From Betaproteobacteria bacterium (GTDB lineage Bacteria > Pseudomonadota > Gammaproteobacteria > Burkholderiales > Casimicrobiaceae), in contig BOKS01000010.1 of assembly GCA_016861105.1 (NCBI GenBank), positions 62,001-126,000 on the forward strand: DNA of 64,000 bases. Direction: 5' to 3'. Positions 18,070 to 26,998 of the stretch are shown here, one piece after another. A program made the translations under genes and the position numbers. The stretch's first letter is position 1; every line of letters starts with the position of its first letter. The notes beneath the pieces are model-generated. The model was not told the origin of the DNA and searched no databases. It worked only from the letters and a program-made list of their open reading frames with translations.

Positions 18070-19659
18070 TCAGTCGCCGCGGCGCACGCGGGTCTGCGAC
18101 TGCTCGCGCAGGTACTGCGTGAGGTAGTACAGCGAGCCCGCCGCCTTGCCCGTCGAGCCGGACCCCTTCCAGCCGCCGAACGGCTGGTAGCCGGGCCACG
18201 CACCGGTGGTCGCCCCCTGCGGACGGTTGGCGTAGGCCACGCCGGCCTCGATGGTCGCGAAGAAGCGCTCGGTCTCGTCCGGCGCGCCGTAGAAGCCGGC
18301 CGTCAGCCCGTAGTCGCCGGCGTTGGCGAGCGCGATGCCCTCGTCGACCGTGTCCACCGGCGCAACGAGCACGAACGGCGCGAACAGCTCGCGCTGCCAC
18401 AGCGGATGGCCGAGCGGCGCGCGCGCGATCGTCGGCGCGACGAAGTGGCCGTGCGCGAGGTCGCCACGATCGAGCCGCTCGCCGCCCTCGACGATGGCGC
18501 CGTCGTTCCCGAGGGCGCGCACCTGCGCCGCGGCGTCCTCGAAGCGCGCCACCGCCGCCGCGTCGATCACCGGGCCCATCCAGTGCTCGCGGCGCGCCGG
18601 ATCGCCGACGGCGATCTTCGTCGTCGCGGCGTGCAGCGCGGCGACGAAGTCCGTGAAGACGCTGCGCTCGACGTAGACGCGCGAGCACGCCGAGCACTTC
18701 TGCCCCGAGAGCCCGAACGCCGAGCGCGCCACGCCGGTCGCCGCGTCCGCGACGCCGGCCTGCCGCGAGACGACCGCCGCGTTCTTGCCGCCCATCTCCG
18801 CGATGCACGGGCGCGGCCAGCGCCGCTGCGCGAAGGTCCGGTACAGGTGCATGCCGACGTCGTAGCTGCCGGTGAACGTGGCGCCGGCGACGTCCGGGTG
18901 GTCGATCAGCGCCTGGCCGACGGCCGTTCCGGGGCCGGTCACGAAGTTGACGACCCCGGAGGGCACCCCCGCGTCGCGCAGGGCGAGCGCCAGCAGGCGC
19001 CCGCTCCACGGCGTCGCCGTCGCGGCCTTCACGACGACCGTGTTGCCGGCGACCAGCGCGGCGCCGGCCGGGCCGCCGGCCAGCGCCAGCGGAAAGTTGA
19101 ACGGTGCGATCACGAGCCACACGCCGTGCGGCTTCAGCACGCTCGCGTTCTCCGACACGAAGCCGGGCAGCGGGTCGCGCGCCATCGGGCGCACGTACCC
19201 GTCGTTCGCTTCCATCCGGTCGCAGTAGTAGGCGATGAGGTCCGCGGTCTCCTGCGCCTCGCCGAGCGCCTCCATCCGGTTCTTGCCGACCTCGAGGGCG
19301 AGCACGGCGCCGAGCTCGAAGACGCGCTCCTCGATCAGCGCCGCGGCGCGGCGCAGCAACGCGACGCGCTGCGTCCACGGCGTCGCGCTCCACGCCGGGA
19401 ACGCGGACCGGGCCGCGGCCACCGCGGCACTCGCGTGCTCGGCGTCCCCGGCCTGGAAGCGGCCGAGCACGTTGCGCACGTCGATCGGGCTGCGGAGCTC
19501 GAACTGGCGCGCGGCGCGCTCGTCGCGCCCGCCGATCAGCATGGCGTGCTCGGCGCCGGCGTAGGTGCGCACGGTGACCAGCGCCTCGTCGAAGCGCGCG
19601 TGCAGCTGCGGCGGCGGATCGAACATCGTCGAATAGGTGAGCTTGAAGGCGTCGGCCAT
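18070..19659 (-). CDS. pruA: aldehyde dehydrogenase of the 1-pyrroline-5-carboxylate dehydrogenase type
   Basis: A 529-residue ALDH-superfamily enzyme. The catalytic glutamate is in CIAEMGGKNAAVV and the nucleophilic cysteine in GLSGQKCSACSRVYVE, the latter being the P5C-dehydrogenase form of the motif. NAD-binding VIAPFNFPLALAGGPAGAALVAGN and the C-terminal ANRPQGATTGAWPGYQPFGGWKGSGS also match P5CDH. It would oxidise glutamate semialdehyde to glutamate in proline catabolism; another aldehyde substrate remains possible because no proline dehydrogenase lies nearby. The ATG before ADAFKLTYSTM was chosen; the longer ORF adds an arginine-rich leader. Confidence 0.82.
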   Translation of the reverse strand: MADAFKLTYSTMFDPPPQLHARFDEALVTVRTYAGAEHAMLIGGRDERAARQFELRSPIDVRNVLGRFQAGDAEHASAAVAAARSAFPAWSATPWTQRVALLRRAAALIEERVFELGAVLALEVGKNRMEALGEAQETADLIAYYCDRMEANDGYVRPMARDPLPGFVSENASVLKPHGVWLVIAPFNFPLALAGGPAGAALVAGNTVVVKAATATPWSGRLLALALRDAGVPSGVVNFVTGPGTAVGQALIDHPDVAGATFTGSYDVGMHLYRTFAQRRWPRPCIAEMGGKNAAVVSRQAGVADAATGVARSAFGLSGQKCSACSRVYVERSVFTDFVAALHAATTKIAVGDPARREHWMGPVIDAAAVARFEDAAAQVRALGNDGAIVEGGERLDRGDLAHGHFVAPTIARAPLGHPLWQRELFAPFVLVAPVDTVDEGIALANAGDYGLTAGFYGAPDETERFFATIEAGVAYANRPQGATTGAWPGYQPFGGWKGSGSTGKAAGSLYYLTQYLREQSQTRVRRGD

Positions 19660-19840
19660 GGCAGCGGTCCCGCAGGATTCGTCGGCAACGCAGATGGTAA
19701 GCCGGCGCGCGCCCGGCGCCGGCACCGGTGCGCACGGAACGCGTCGCGCTCCGGGTCGGGCGAAGCGGCACGGCGCAGGACGCGGCACCGCCTGGCGGGC
19801 CGCGTCCGGCGCGCGACCCCGCGATCGCCGCGCCCGGCGG

Positions 19841-20431
19841 TCAGGCGAGATCCGCGGCGGGGCCCAGGATCTGCTCGCGCAGGTCGCGGTAGCGCGGCAG
19901 CTGCGGCGGATAGACGCAGACGTACTTCACCTGCGCGGCCTGCAGGCAGCGCTGCTTGATGATCTCGAGCTTCTGGTCGCGCGGGTTGATCACCGTGTCC
20001 GGCTCCTTCGCGTCGACGATCGCGACGATGGTCATGTCGCGGTCGCAGACCACGAAGCCGACGTGCTGGTTGGCGATCTTGCGGAACGCGCGCAGGCGCT
20101 CCATGCCCTGCGGCCCGATCTTCACCTGCAGCACGTCGGAGAGCCGCACGCGGGCGAAGATCTCGTGCCGCGGGAACGCCGCGCGCAGCAGCAGGTACAC
20201 GACGCCCTCGGCCTTCGACAGGAACCGGGGGCGGACGAGGTAGAGCCCGGGCAGTTCGGCCGACGAGAGCAGCCGCGTCGTCTCGCCTTCGGTCCAGTGC
20301 GCGACGGTGCTGGGACCGTCGACGTCGTCGCGCCCGCCCACGCCCGCCATCTTGTTGCGGCGCACGAGCCCGAAGATCACCGCGCCGGCGAGCGCGGCGA
20401 TGGCGAGGGCGAACAGGATGCCGGACGTCAT
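19841..20431 (-). CDS. membrane-anchored DUF2726 protein
   Basis: A 196-residue protein. One N-terminal helix (GILFALAIAALAGAVIFGLV) anchors it, with the rest cytoplasmic. The C-terminal part, FLSKAEGVVYLLLRAAFPRHEIFARVRLSDVLQV through VDAKEPDTVINPRDQKLEIIKQRCLQAAQVKYV, is the DUF2726 domain, a restriction-endonuclease-like fold in which the VVCDRDMTIVAIVDAKE stretch resembles a D-ExK core. Nuclease activity is not shown for the family. No operon partner: it is followed by the aldehyde dehydrogenase after a gap and preceded by about 260 bases of non-coding sequence. Confidence 0.75.
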   Translation of the reverse strand: MTSGILFALAIAALAGAVIFGLVRRNKMAGVGGRDDVDGPSTVAHWTEGETTRLLSSAELPGLYLVRPRFLSKAEGVVYLLLRAAFPRHEIFARVRLSDVLQVKIGPQGMERLRAFRKIANQHVGFVVCDRDMTIVAIVDAKEPDTVINPRDQKLEIIKQRCLQAAQVKYVCVYPPQLPRYRDLREQILGPAADLA

Positions 20432-20692
20432 CGTGGCCGGGTGGCCCCGCCGTGGACGCGGCGCGGCGGCACTCCTTTTGGAATCGGGTCGTGGACTACA
20501 AGCCGCGGCTGCGGTTTCCCGCTGTGCTTTCGGGCACTTAGCGCAGCTACCTGCGCCGAGTCTAATGCAATTCCGGGCGCGCGTCCGTGCGCGGCGGGTG
20601 CGACGGCGCGTAGCGGACGAACGGTTGTCGACAAAACGGCCACAGCGGGCCGGTGCCGGCGCTTCCGCCTGCGGTGCGCCGTTCGGGCGCTC
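20432..20692. other. non-coding gap between DUF2726 and cobA genes
   Basis: About 260 bases, less GC-rich than its surroundings. It holds a perfect 10-base palindrome TTGTCGACAA at 20625-20634 and several short T/A stretches, but no paired promoter elements or open frame I would defend. Confidence 0.3.
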
Positions 20693-21451
20693 TCAGCGCG
20701 CGGCAGATCGCTGCGTGCGCGGCGACGCGGCGGGCCGCGCGCACGCGGCGTCGCGCGCGACCTCGCCCAGAAGGATCAGCACCGGGCCGCCGCCGCGCCG
20801 TGCGGCCAGCGCAGGCAGCTCGGCCAGCACGCCGCCGTGGCTGCGGACGCCGGGGCGGGACGCGCTCTCGATCACCAGGACCGGGCGCTCGCGCGGCACG
20901 CCGTGGGCGGCGAGCGCCGCGGCGACCGCCTCGGCGTCCCCGGCTCCCATGTACACCGCCACGGTGTCGGCCCCGGCCGCCGCCCGCGCCCACGCGTGCG
21001 GCGGCTCGCCCTCGCCGCAGCGCGGCGTGACGAACGCGACGCTGCGCGCCACGCCGCGGCGGGTCAGCGAGACCCGGAGGTCGGCGGCCGCCGCGAGCGC
21101 CGCGGTGACGCCCGGGACGACCTCGACCTCGACGCCGGCTGCGGCGAGCGCGTCGAGCTCCTCCTGCGCGCGGCCGAACAGCAGCGGGTCGCCGCCCTTG
21201 AGGCGCACCACCACCTCGTGGCGCGACGCCGCGTCGACGAGGCGCTTGTTGATGAACCGCTGCGACGTCGAGTGCGCCCCGCAGCGCTTGCCCACCGCGA
21301 TCCTGGTCGCCTTCGCGGCGAGCGCGAGGATGTCCCCCTCGACGAGCGCGTCGTGGAAGACGACGTCCGCCGCCGCGAGGAGCCGCGCGGCGCGCAGCGT
21401 CAGCAGGTCCGCGGCGCCGGGCCCCGCCCCGACGAGGTAGACGCGGCCCAC
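20693..21451 (-). CDS. cobA: uroporphyrinogen-III C-methyltransferase
   Basis: A 252-residue SAM-dependent methyltransferase that makes precorrin-2, the precursor of siroheme. The N-terminal GRVYLVGAGPGAADLLTLRA loop binds SAM, and the family signatures VVRLKGGDPLLFGRAQEE, EVVPGVTAALAAAADL and TVAVYMGAGD are complete. The frame starts at a GTG one base after the stop of the nitrite/sulfite reductase gene (TGA-C-GTG), so the two are co-translated and the methyltransferase supplies the reductase cofactor. No precorrin dehydrogenase/ferrochelatase domain is attached, so siroheme completion must be encoded elsewhere. The longer ORF upstream is a shadow of the reductase. Confidence 0.93.
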   Translation of the reverse strand: MGRVYLVGAGPGAADLLTLRAARLLAAADVVFHDALVEGDILALAAKATRIAVGKRCGAHSTSQRFINKRLVDAASRHEVVVRLKGGDPLLFGRAQEELDALAAAGVEVEVVPGVTAALAAAADLRVSLTRRGVARSVAFVTPRCGEGEPPHAWARAAAGADTVAVYMGAGDAEAVAAALAAHGVPRERPVLVIESASRPGVRSHGGVLAELPALAARRGGGPVLILLGEVARDAACARPAASPRTQRSAAR

Positions 21452-21452
21452 G

Positions 21453-23621
21453 TCAGGCGACCGCCGCGCCGGCGGGTGCCGTTCCCGGCCGGCGGACGAA
21501 CCGCAGCGGCGCCGCGGCAGCCGGCACCGGGATCGCCGCTGCGATGTCGAGCTGCGGGTCGCGCTCGACGCATGCGCGGGCCGCCTCCGCCACCCACGCG
21601 TCGATCGCCGCGTAGGCCGCGGCGCGCCCGCGCGCCTGCGCCTCGCGTGCGAGCGCGTCGGCGAGCGCGGCGAGATCGGCGGCAAGCGCGCCGGGCGCCC
21701 GCCCCCCGAGTGCCTCGGCGAGCGCGCCCAGATCGTGGATCACTCTGCGTACCCGGAACGAGGGCGCCGGGTCGAACAGGTCGTGCAGCCCCTGCGCGAC
21801 GAGGCGCAGCTGCGCCCGCGCGCACGCGACCGCGTCGTCGTCGCGCCCCTGCGCGTGGAACGCATCGCGATAGCGGCGCTCGTGCGCCGACGCGTAGAAG
21901 GCGGCGCCGATGAACACCTGGGACACGCCGGCGCACTCGCCGCCGCCGAGCTGCGCCACCTTGAAGTCGGAGGCGCCGTCGACGTCGCGCAGCACCGCGG
22001 GCAGGTCGTCCGCGCCGACGGCGACGAGGTCGGCGAGCAGCGCGTCGAAGTACGCGGCCTCCTGGCGGTGCACCCAGTCGAAGAAGCGCTCGCCCGCCGC
22101 GGCGCCGGCGCGATAGGCCTCGCCGACGCGCGCGACCGCGCGTTCCGTCCGCGCGACGGGCACCGACGGCCCCTTGCGGGCGAGCCGGCCGCCGCCGGTG
22201 CCGTCGCCGCCGAGGTAGAGCTGGTAGTGCGGCACCAGGCGCTCGTGCAGGCGCCGCCCCTCCCCGTAGAGGCCGATGTCGCCCGTCTCCGGCTGCGCGC
22301 AGCCGTTGTGGCAGCCGGAGACGCGCACGCGCAGGTCGCCCGCGAGACCGGCGAGCCTGGGCGCGAGGCCCTGGCTCGACGTGATGCCGAGGCGGCACGT
22401 CGAGGTGCCGGGGCACGCGACCACGTCGTCGCCGGGCCGCGGCAGTCCGAGTCCGATCGCGTCCAGGCCGGCGATCACGAGGTCGAGCTTCTGCACCGGC
22501 ACGTTGCGCAGCACGAAGTTCTGGTCCTGCGTCGTGCGCACCTCGTCGAGCCCGTGGCGCCGCATGAGGACGGCCAGTCCGGTGAGGTTCTCGGGACTCG
22601 CGTGGCCGAGCGCGACGGCAACGGGCACGGCCACCTGCCGCGGCTGACGCTGCGGGAAGGGCGCGCGCGGGGCGCCGGGCCCGGGCGCCGCGGCGGCCGG
22701 CGACGCCGCGAACCACTCGCCGGCGTAGTGCGTGCGCGAGGCGTGCGCCGCGCGTGCGCGCGCGAAGGCCTCCCGCCAGCGCAGCCGGAAGCCCTCCTCG
22801 CCGAACCGCTCGACGAGGAACTTGATGCGCGACTTCGCGCGCTTGCTGCGGTCGGAGTGCGTGTTGTGCAGCTCGATCACCGCCTCCATCGCCGGGACGA
22901 GCTCCGCCTCCGGGACGAAGTCGGCGACGACGATCGCCTCGCGCGGCTTGTGCCCGAGCCCGCCGCCGGCGAGCAGACGGAAGCCGCGCTCGCCCTCGCG
23001 GCGCGTGGCCACCACGCCCAGATCGTGCAGCAGCCCCTGGCCGCAGTCGCTCTCGCAGCCCGAGAAGCTGATCTTGAACTTGCGCGGCATCTGCTGGTTG
23101 AGCGGGTTGCGCAGGAAGTAGCGCGCCGCGTGCATCAGGTGCCCGTTGACGTCGGTGCGCTCCTTCGGGCACGCGCCGGCCATCGGGCACGCCGTCATGT
23201 TGCGCACGGTGTGGCCGCAGGCCTCGCGCGTCGTCAGCCCGGCGCGGGCGAGCCGGCGCATCGCCTCGGGTGTCTCGCCGAGCGGGATCGAGTGGATCTG
23301 GATCGACTCGCGCGTGGTGACGTGCGCGTGCGGCGCCTCGGCCCGCGAGTGGCGCGCGACCACGTCGGCGATCGCGTCGAGCTGGGCCGGCGCGAGCCGT
23401 CCGCCGGGGACCTTGACGCGGAGCATGTGCACGCCCGGCTGGCGCTGCCCGTAGCAGCCCTGCTGCAGCCGCACGGCCGTGAAACGGTCCTCGGGGATCG
23501 CGCCGCCGGCGAAGCGCGCGACGGCCTCCGCGTAGCGGTCGATCTCGGCCAGGTCGGCAAGCTCGCGGGACGTGCCGTCGGCCAGCGGCGGCGGTGGTTC
23601 GAATCGGTCGGTCGCGCCCAT
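21453..23621 (-). CDS. siroheme nitrite/sulfite reductase with extra C-terminal domain
   Basis: A 722-residue protein, longer than a normal 550-580-residue reductase. The pseudo-symmetric SiR/NiR core spans about residues 1-545: the N-half has GCYGQRQPGVHMLRVKVPGG, HVTTRESIQIHSI and RNMTACPMAGACPKER; the C-half has the 4Fe-4S/siroheme cysteines ACPGTSTCRLG and SGCHNGCAQPE. It reduces sulfite or nitrite by six electrons; the choice cannot be settled by eye. Residues about 545-722 are an extra, mostly helical region beginning ERFFDWVHRQEAAYFDALLAD and carrying GGGECAGVSQVF. The ATG at 23621 is preferred to the TTG at 23636. cobA follows immediately. Confidence 0.87.
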   Translation of the reverse strand: MGATDRFEPPPPLADGTSRELADLAEIDRYAEAVARFAGGAIPEDRFTAVRLQQGCYGQRQPGVHMLRVKVPGGRLAPAQLDAIADVVARHSRAEAPHAHVTTRESIQIHSIPLGETPEAMRRLARAGLTTREACGHTVRNMTACPMAGACPKERTDVNGHLMHAARYFLRNPLNQQMPRKFKISFSGCESDCGQGLLHDLGVVATRREGERGFRLLAGGGLGHKPREAIVVADFVPEAELVPAMEAVIELHNTHSDRSKRAKSRIKFLVERFGEEGFRLRWREAFARARAAHASRTHYAGEWFAASPAAAAPGPGAPRAPFPQRQPRQVAVPVAVALGHASPENLTGLAVLMRRHGLDEVRTTQDQNFVLRNVPVQKLDLVIAGLDAIGLGLPRPGDDVVACPGTSTCRLGITSSQGLAPRLAGLAGDLRVRVSGCHNGCAQPETGDIGLYGEGRRLHERLVPHYQLYLGGDGTGGGRLARKGPSVPVARTERAVARVGEAYRAGAAAGERFFDWVHRQEAAYFDALLADLVAVGADDLPAVLRDVDGASDFKVAQLGGGECAGVSQVFIGAAFYASAHERRYRDAFHAQGRDDDAVACARAQLRLVAQGLHDLFDPAPSFRVRRVIHDLGALAEALGGRAPGALAADLAALADALAREAQARGRAAAYAAIDAWVAEAARACVERDPQLDIAAAIPVPAAAAPLRFVRRPGTAPAGAAVA

Positions 23622-23769
23622 CGCGGTTCGGTCCAATGGATCGGACCGCCATGGTGCCGGCGTGCGTCAGAACCCGGAAGAAACCATTCGCGCTAGCGAT
23701 ATGCCCGGACGTCGCGATACCGGCCGGCGCCGCGCGTCGTCGCGGTCCTCGCGGCCCGCCCGTGTCCGC

Positions 23770-24450
23770 TCACGCCATCGTGCGGAACACCTTGAGCTGG
23801 CAGCGCAACCCGGCGAGCTCGCCCGTGGTGACGCTTCCGGCCAGCCGCGACAGGTCGATGCGCCACTGGCTCGACGCGCCGGGAATCAGCCCGGCGTCGG
23901 CGACCATCAGTCCCATCACGGTCGCCGTCACCCACTGCCCCGCGGGGACGGTGACGACCGATCCGACGCCCGTCCCGACGGGCAGGAACGTGGTCCCGTC
24001 GAAGCTGCGGCTCAGCGCGAGCTGGACCTCCGCGGCGTCGGCACCGCCGTGCAGCCAGACGACGGCGACGACGTGCGCGAAATGGAGATTGCCGGTGGAG
24101 ACGGGCGCCGAGGCGGTCGTGCACGCGGCCACGCCCGGGCCGTCGAGGTCGCCGGAGGGCGCGGCCGCCGACTCGGTGAGGATGGCGGACGTGTACGTGG
24201 CCTCGGCCATCCGGCGGAGGAACAGCACCATCTGGGCGCGCGTCACCGGATCGTTCGGACAGAAGATCGAGCCGTCGGCGCACCCCTTCGTGATGTTGGC
24301 GTTCTTGGCCCAGACGGCATCCGTGCAGAAGCTGTCGTAGTAGAAGACGTCCTCGAACGGCGAGGGGTCGTCGCCGCAGTCGAGCGCGAACGCTTCCTCG
24401 CCGGACACGAGCGCGGCCGCGGCGAACATCAGGAGGAACAGACGACGCAT
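23770..24450 (-). CDS. secreted SLH-like protein, paralogue A
   Basis: A 226-residue secreted protein with a signal peptide (FLLMFAAAALVSGEEAFA). The next 70 residues resemble one S-layer-homology repeat: PSPFEDVFYYDSFCTDAVWAKNANITKGCADGSIFCPNDPVTRAQMVLFLRRMAEA. After it comes a roughly 130-residue beta-rich domain (HFAHVVAVVWLHGGADAAEVQLALSRS to TGELAGLRCQLKVFR) that I do not recognise. Four to six cysteines suggest disulfides. A GAGGAG site precedes the ATG. It follows its close paralogue at 24497 with a 46-base gap, same strand. Cell-envelope location is likely; function unknown. Confidence 0.6.
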   Translation of the reverse strand: MRRLFLLMFAAAALVSGEEAFALDCGDDPSPFEDVFYYDSFCTDAVWAKNANITKGCADGSIFCPNDPVTRAQMVLFLRRMAEATYTSAILTESAAAPSGDLDGPGVAACTTASAPVSTGNLHFAHVVAVVWLHGGADAAEVQLALSRSFDGTTFLPVGTGVGSVVTVPAGQWVTATVMGLMVADAGLIPGASSQWRIDLSRLAGSVTTGELAGLRCQLKVFRTMA

Positions 24451-24496
24451 CGACGTCTCCTCGAGGCGGGCAGGGATCGGACGCGCTCGGGCCGCC

Positions 24497-25177
24497 TTAC
24501 GACGGCGGCACCGGCTCCATCGACCGGAACACCTTGAGCTGGCAACGCATCCCCGCGAGCTCGCCCGTCGTGGCGCTTCCCGCGGCGCGGGCGAGGTCGA
24601 TCCGCCAGCGGTACGTGGATCCGACGAGCATCGGAACCGCGGGCGCCATCACCGATCCGTTCACCCACTGCCCGGCCGGCACGGACAGGATGGGGTTCAC
24701 CGTGCTCGCCGGGACGAAGCCACCCCCGTTCGCGCTCCGGCTGACCGCGACCTGGACGTCGGCACCGGTCGCCCCGCCGAGCAGCGACACGACCGCGACG
24801 ACGTGCGAGGCATGCTCGTTGAGTCCGGGCGCCGGCACGTTCGCGGTCGTGCAGGCGGCCACGCCCGTGGTGTCGAGATCGCCCGACGGCGCGGCCGACG
24901 ACTCGGTCAGGATGGCCGCGGGAAACGTCGCTTCGGCCATCCGCCGCAGGAACAGCACCATCTGCGCGCGGGTGACCGGATCGGACGGGCAGAAGACCCC
25001 GATGGTGCAGCCCACCGTGATGTTCGCGTTCTTCGCCCACGTCGCGTCGCTGCAGAAGGAGTCGCCCGGTGCGACGTCGGAGAACGGGCTGGCGCCGGCG
25101 CACGGATCGGCCGAGGCCGGCAGAGCCACGCACAGCGCGGCGAGCGGGAGCCATGCAGCACGTGGCGAGCACTTCAT
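24497..25177 (-). CDS. secreted SLH-like protein, paralogue B
   Basis: A 226-residue secreted protein of the same length and layout as its downstream neighbour. Signal peptide AAWLPLAALCVALPASA; SLH-like segment ASPFSDVAPGDSFCSDATWAKNANITVGCTIGVFCPSDPVTRAQMVLFLRRM; then the same unknown C-terminal domain ending TTGELAGMRCQLKVFRSM. The two share the SLH-like core and both domain ends closely, while central loops differ, which points to an old tandem duplication. A strong AAGGAGGCC ribosome site lies just before the ATG. A single SLH repeat is fewer than the three usually needed to bind a cell wall. Confidence 0.6.
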   Translation of the reverse strand: MKCSPRAAWLPLAALCVALPASADPCAGASPFSDVAPGDSFCSDATWAKNANITVGCTIGVFCPSDPVTRAQMVLFLRRMAEATFPAAILTESSAAPSGDLDTTGVAACTTANVPAPGLNEHASHVVAVVSLLGGATGADVQVAVSRSANGGGFVPASTVNPILSVPAGQWVNGSVMAPAVPMLVGSTYRWRIDLARAAGSATTGELAGMRCQLKVFRSMEPVPPS

Positions 25178-25377
25178 CGAAGGCCTCCTTGCGCTGGATC
25201 GGAACGGCGCGGCCTGCGGCGACCCGCCGGCGTCCGCGCCGGCAGTCTACCGCCGTTCACCGCGAAGTGGGGTCGCCGCCGGCCGCCCCCGGCACCGGCA
25301 CGGGGCTGCGCGGTGCGAACCAATGGGGCGGCCCGCCCGTCTATCCGTGGTCCTCCGCGTAGTACGCTCCTGCCGCC

Positions 25378-26949
25378 GTGCGCCCGCTCCGCTTCGACAA
25401 CCGCTTCGCCCGCGACCTGCCCGGCGACCCCGTGCTGCAGCCCGGCCGGCGCCAGGTGCACGGCGCGCTCTACTCGCACGTGCAGCCGAGCCCGGTGGCC
25501 GCCCCGCGACTGGTCGCCTGGTCGCCCGAGTGCGCGGCGCTCGTGGGCTGGAGCGAGGCCGACGTGCGCGCGCCGCGCTTCACGCAGGTGATGGCGGGCA
25601 ACGCGCTGCTCGAGGGCATGCAGCCGATCGCCGCGAACTACGGCGGCCACCAGTTCGGCCAGTGGGCGGGGCAACTCGGCGACGGGCGCGCGATCACGCT
25701 CGGCGAGGTCGTGAACGACGCCGGCGAGCGCTGGGAGCTGCAGCTCAAGGGGGCCGGACCGACGCCGTACTCGCGCACGGCGGACGGTCGCGCCGTGCTG
25801 CGCTCGTCGGTCCGCGAGTTCCTGTGCAGCGAGGCGATGCACCACCTCGGCGTGCCGACGACGCGCGCGCTGTGCCTGGTCGCCACCGGCGAGGCGGTCG
25901 TGCGCGACATGTTCTACGACGGCCGCCCGCGCGCCGAGCCGGGCGCGGTCGTCTGCCGCGTCGCCCCGTCGTTCATCCGCTTCGGCAACTTCGAGCTGCC
26001 CGCGTCGCGCGACGACCGCGCGCTGCTCGCGCGCCTGGTCGACTTCACGATCCGCCGCGACTTCCCGCACCTCGCGCAGGACGGGGGCGAGCCCGACGAG
26101 GGCGTGCGCGCGCGCTGGTTCGCCGAGGTGTGCGAGCGCACCGCCGTCATGGTCGCGCACTGGATGCGCGTCGGCTTCGTCCACGGCGTGATGAACACCG
26201 ACAACATGTCCGTCCTCGGGCTCACGATCGACTACGGCCCGTACGGCTGGATCGACGACTTCGACCTCGACTGGACGCCGAACACCACCGACGCCGGCGG
26301 CCGCCGCTACCGCTTCGGCCACCAGCCGCAGATCGCCTACTGGAACCTGACGCGGCTGGCCGGCGCCCTCGCACCGCTGTTCGCGTCGCACGACCCGCTG
26401 CACGACGCGCTCGCGCGCTACGAGCACGTCTACGTCGACGCGTACCGCGCGAACGTCGCGGCGAAGCTCGGGCTGGCCGCGTGCGCCGACGACGACGTGG
26501 CGCTGATGCACGACCTCTACGCGCTGCTGAAGGCCGCGGAGGTCGACATGACGATCTTCTTCCGCGGCCTGGCCGACGTGGACCCCGACGCGCCGTCGCT
26601 CGCACCGCTGGCCGGGGCGTTCTACGACGGCGCGAAGCGCGACGCGAACGCCCCGGCGTTCGACGCGTGGCTCGCGCGGCACGCCGCGCGGGTGAAGGCC
26701 GACGCGCGCGATTCCCGCGAGCGCCGCGCGGCGATGCAGCGCGTCAATCCGCGCTACGTGCTGCGCAACTGGCTCGCGCAGGAGGCGATCGACCGCGCGG
26801 AAGCGGGCGACGACGCGGGCATCCACGAGCTGCTCGACGTGATGCGCCGGCCCTACGACGACCAGTCCGGGCGCGAGCGCTTCGCCGCGAAGCGGCCCGA
26901 CTGGGCGCGCGACCGCGCCGGCTGCTCGATGCTCTCCTGCAGCTCCTGA
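25378..26949 (+). CDS. selO: SelO-family protein adenylyltransferase (pseudokinase fold)
   Basis: A 523-residue member of the SelO/YdiU (UPF0061) family, which transfers AMP from ATP to protein hydroxyls. Family signatures are present: [21 protein letters not shown] near residue 85, [59 protein letters not shown] and the C-terminal RMRP-like [15 protein letters not shown]. The protein ends in SMLSCSS: a cysteine stands where eukaryotic SelO carries selenocysteine three residues from the end. Start is GTG, giving the typical [15 protein letters not shown]-terminus. It is flanked by unrelated genes and appears to be a single-gene unit. Confidence 0.95.
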   Translation: MRPLRFDNRFARDLPGDPVLQPGRRQVHGALYSHVQPSPVAAPRLVAWSPECAALVGWSEADVRAPRFTQVMAGNALLEGMQPIAANYGGHQFGQWAGQLGDGRAITLGEVVNDAGERWELQLKGAGPTPYSRTADGRAVLRSSVREFLCSEAMHHLGVPTTRALCLVATGEAVVRDMFYDGRPRAEPGAVVCRVAPSFIRFGNFELPASRDDRALLARLVDFTIRRDFPHLAQDGGEPDEGVRARWFAEVCERTAVMVAHWMRVGFVHGVMNTDNMSVLGLTIDYGPYGWIDDFDLDWTPNTTDAGGRRYRFGHQPQIAYWNLTRLAGALAPLFASHDPLHDALARYEHVYVDAYRANVAAKLGLAACADDDVALMHDLYALLKAAEVDMTIFFRGLADVDPDAPSLAPLAGAFYDGAKRDANAPAFDAWLARHAARVKADARDSRERRAAMQRVNPRYVLRNWLAQEAIDRAEAGDDAGIHELLDVMRRPYDDQSGRERFAAKRPDWARDRAGCSMLSCSS

Positions 26950-26998
26950 GCGCAGACGCGCCGGCGCGACGCGCGCGGCCGATGCGGTTGCGGCGCCG

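Noticed and set aside
20621-20640. Perfect palindrome TTGTCGACAA
   Set aside because: Contains a SalI-type core and lies in a gap without promoter elements; no flanking regulator gene. Too short to claim as an operator.
23590-23625. GGTTCGAATC resembling a tRNA T-arm
   Set aside because: It is inside the start region of the nitrite/sulfite reductase gene, and no acceptor stem or anticodon arm can be built around it.
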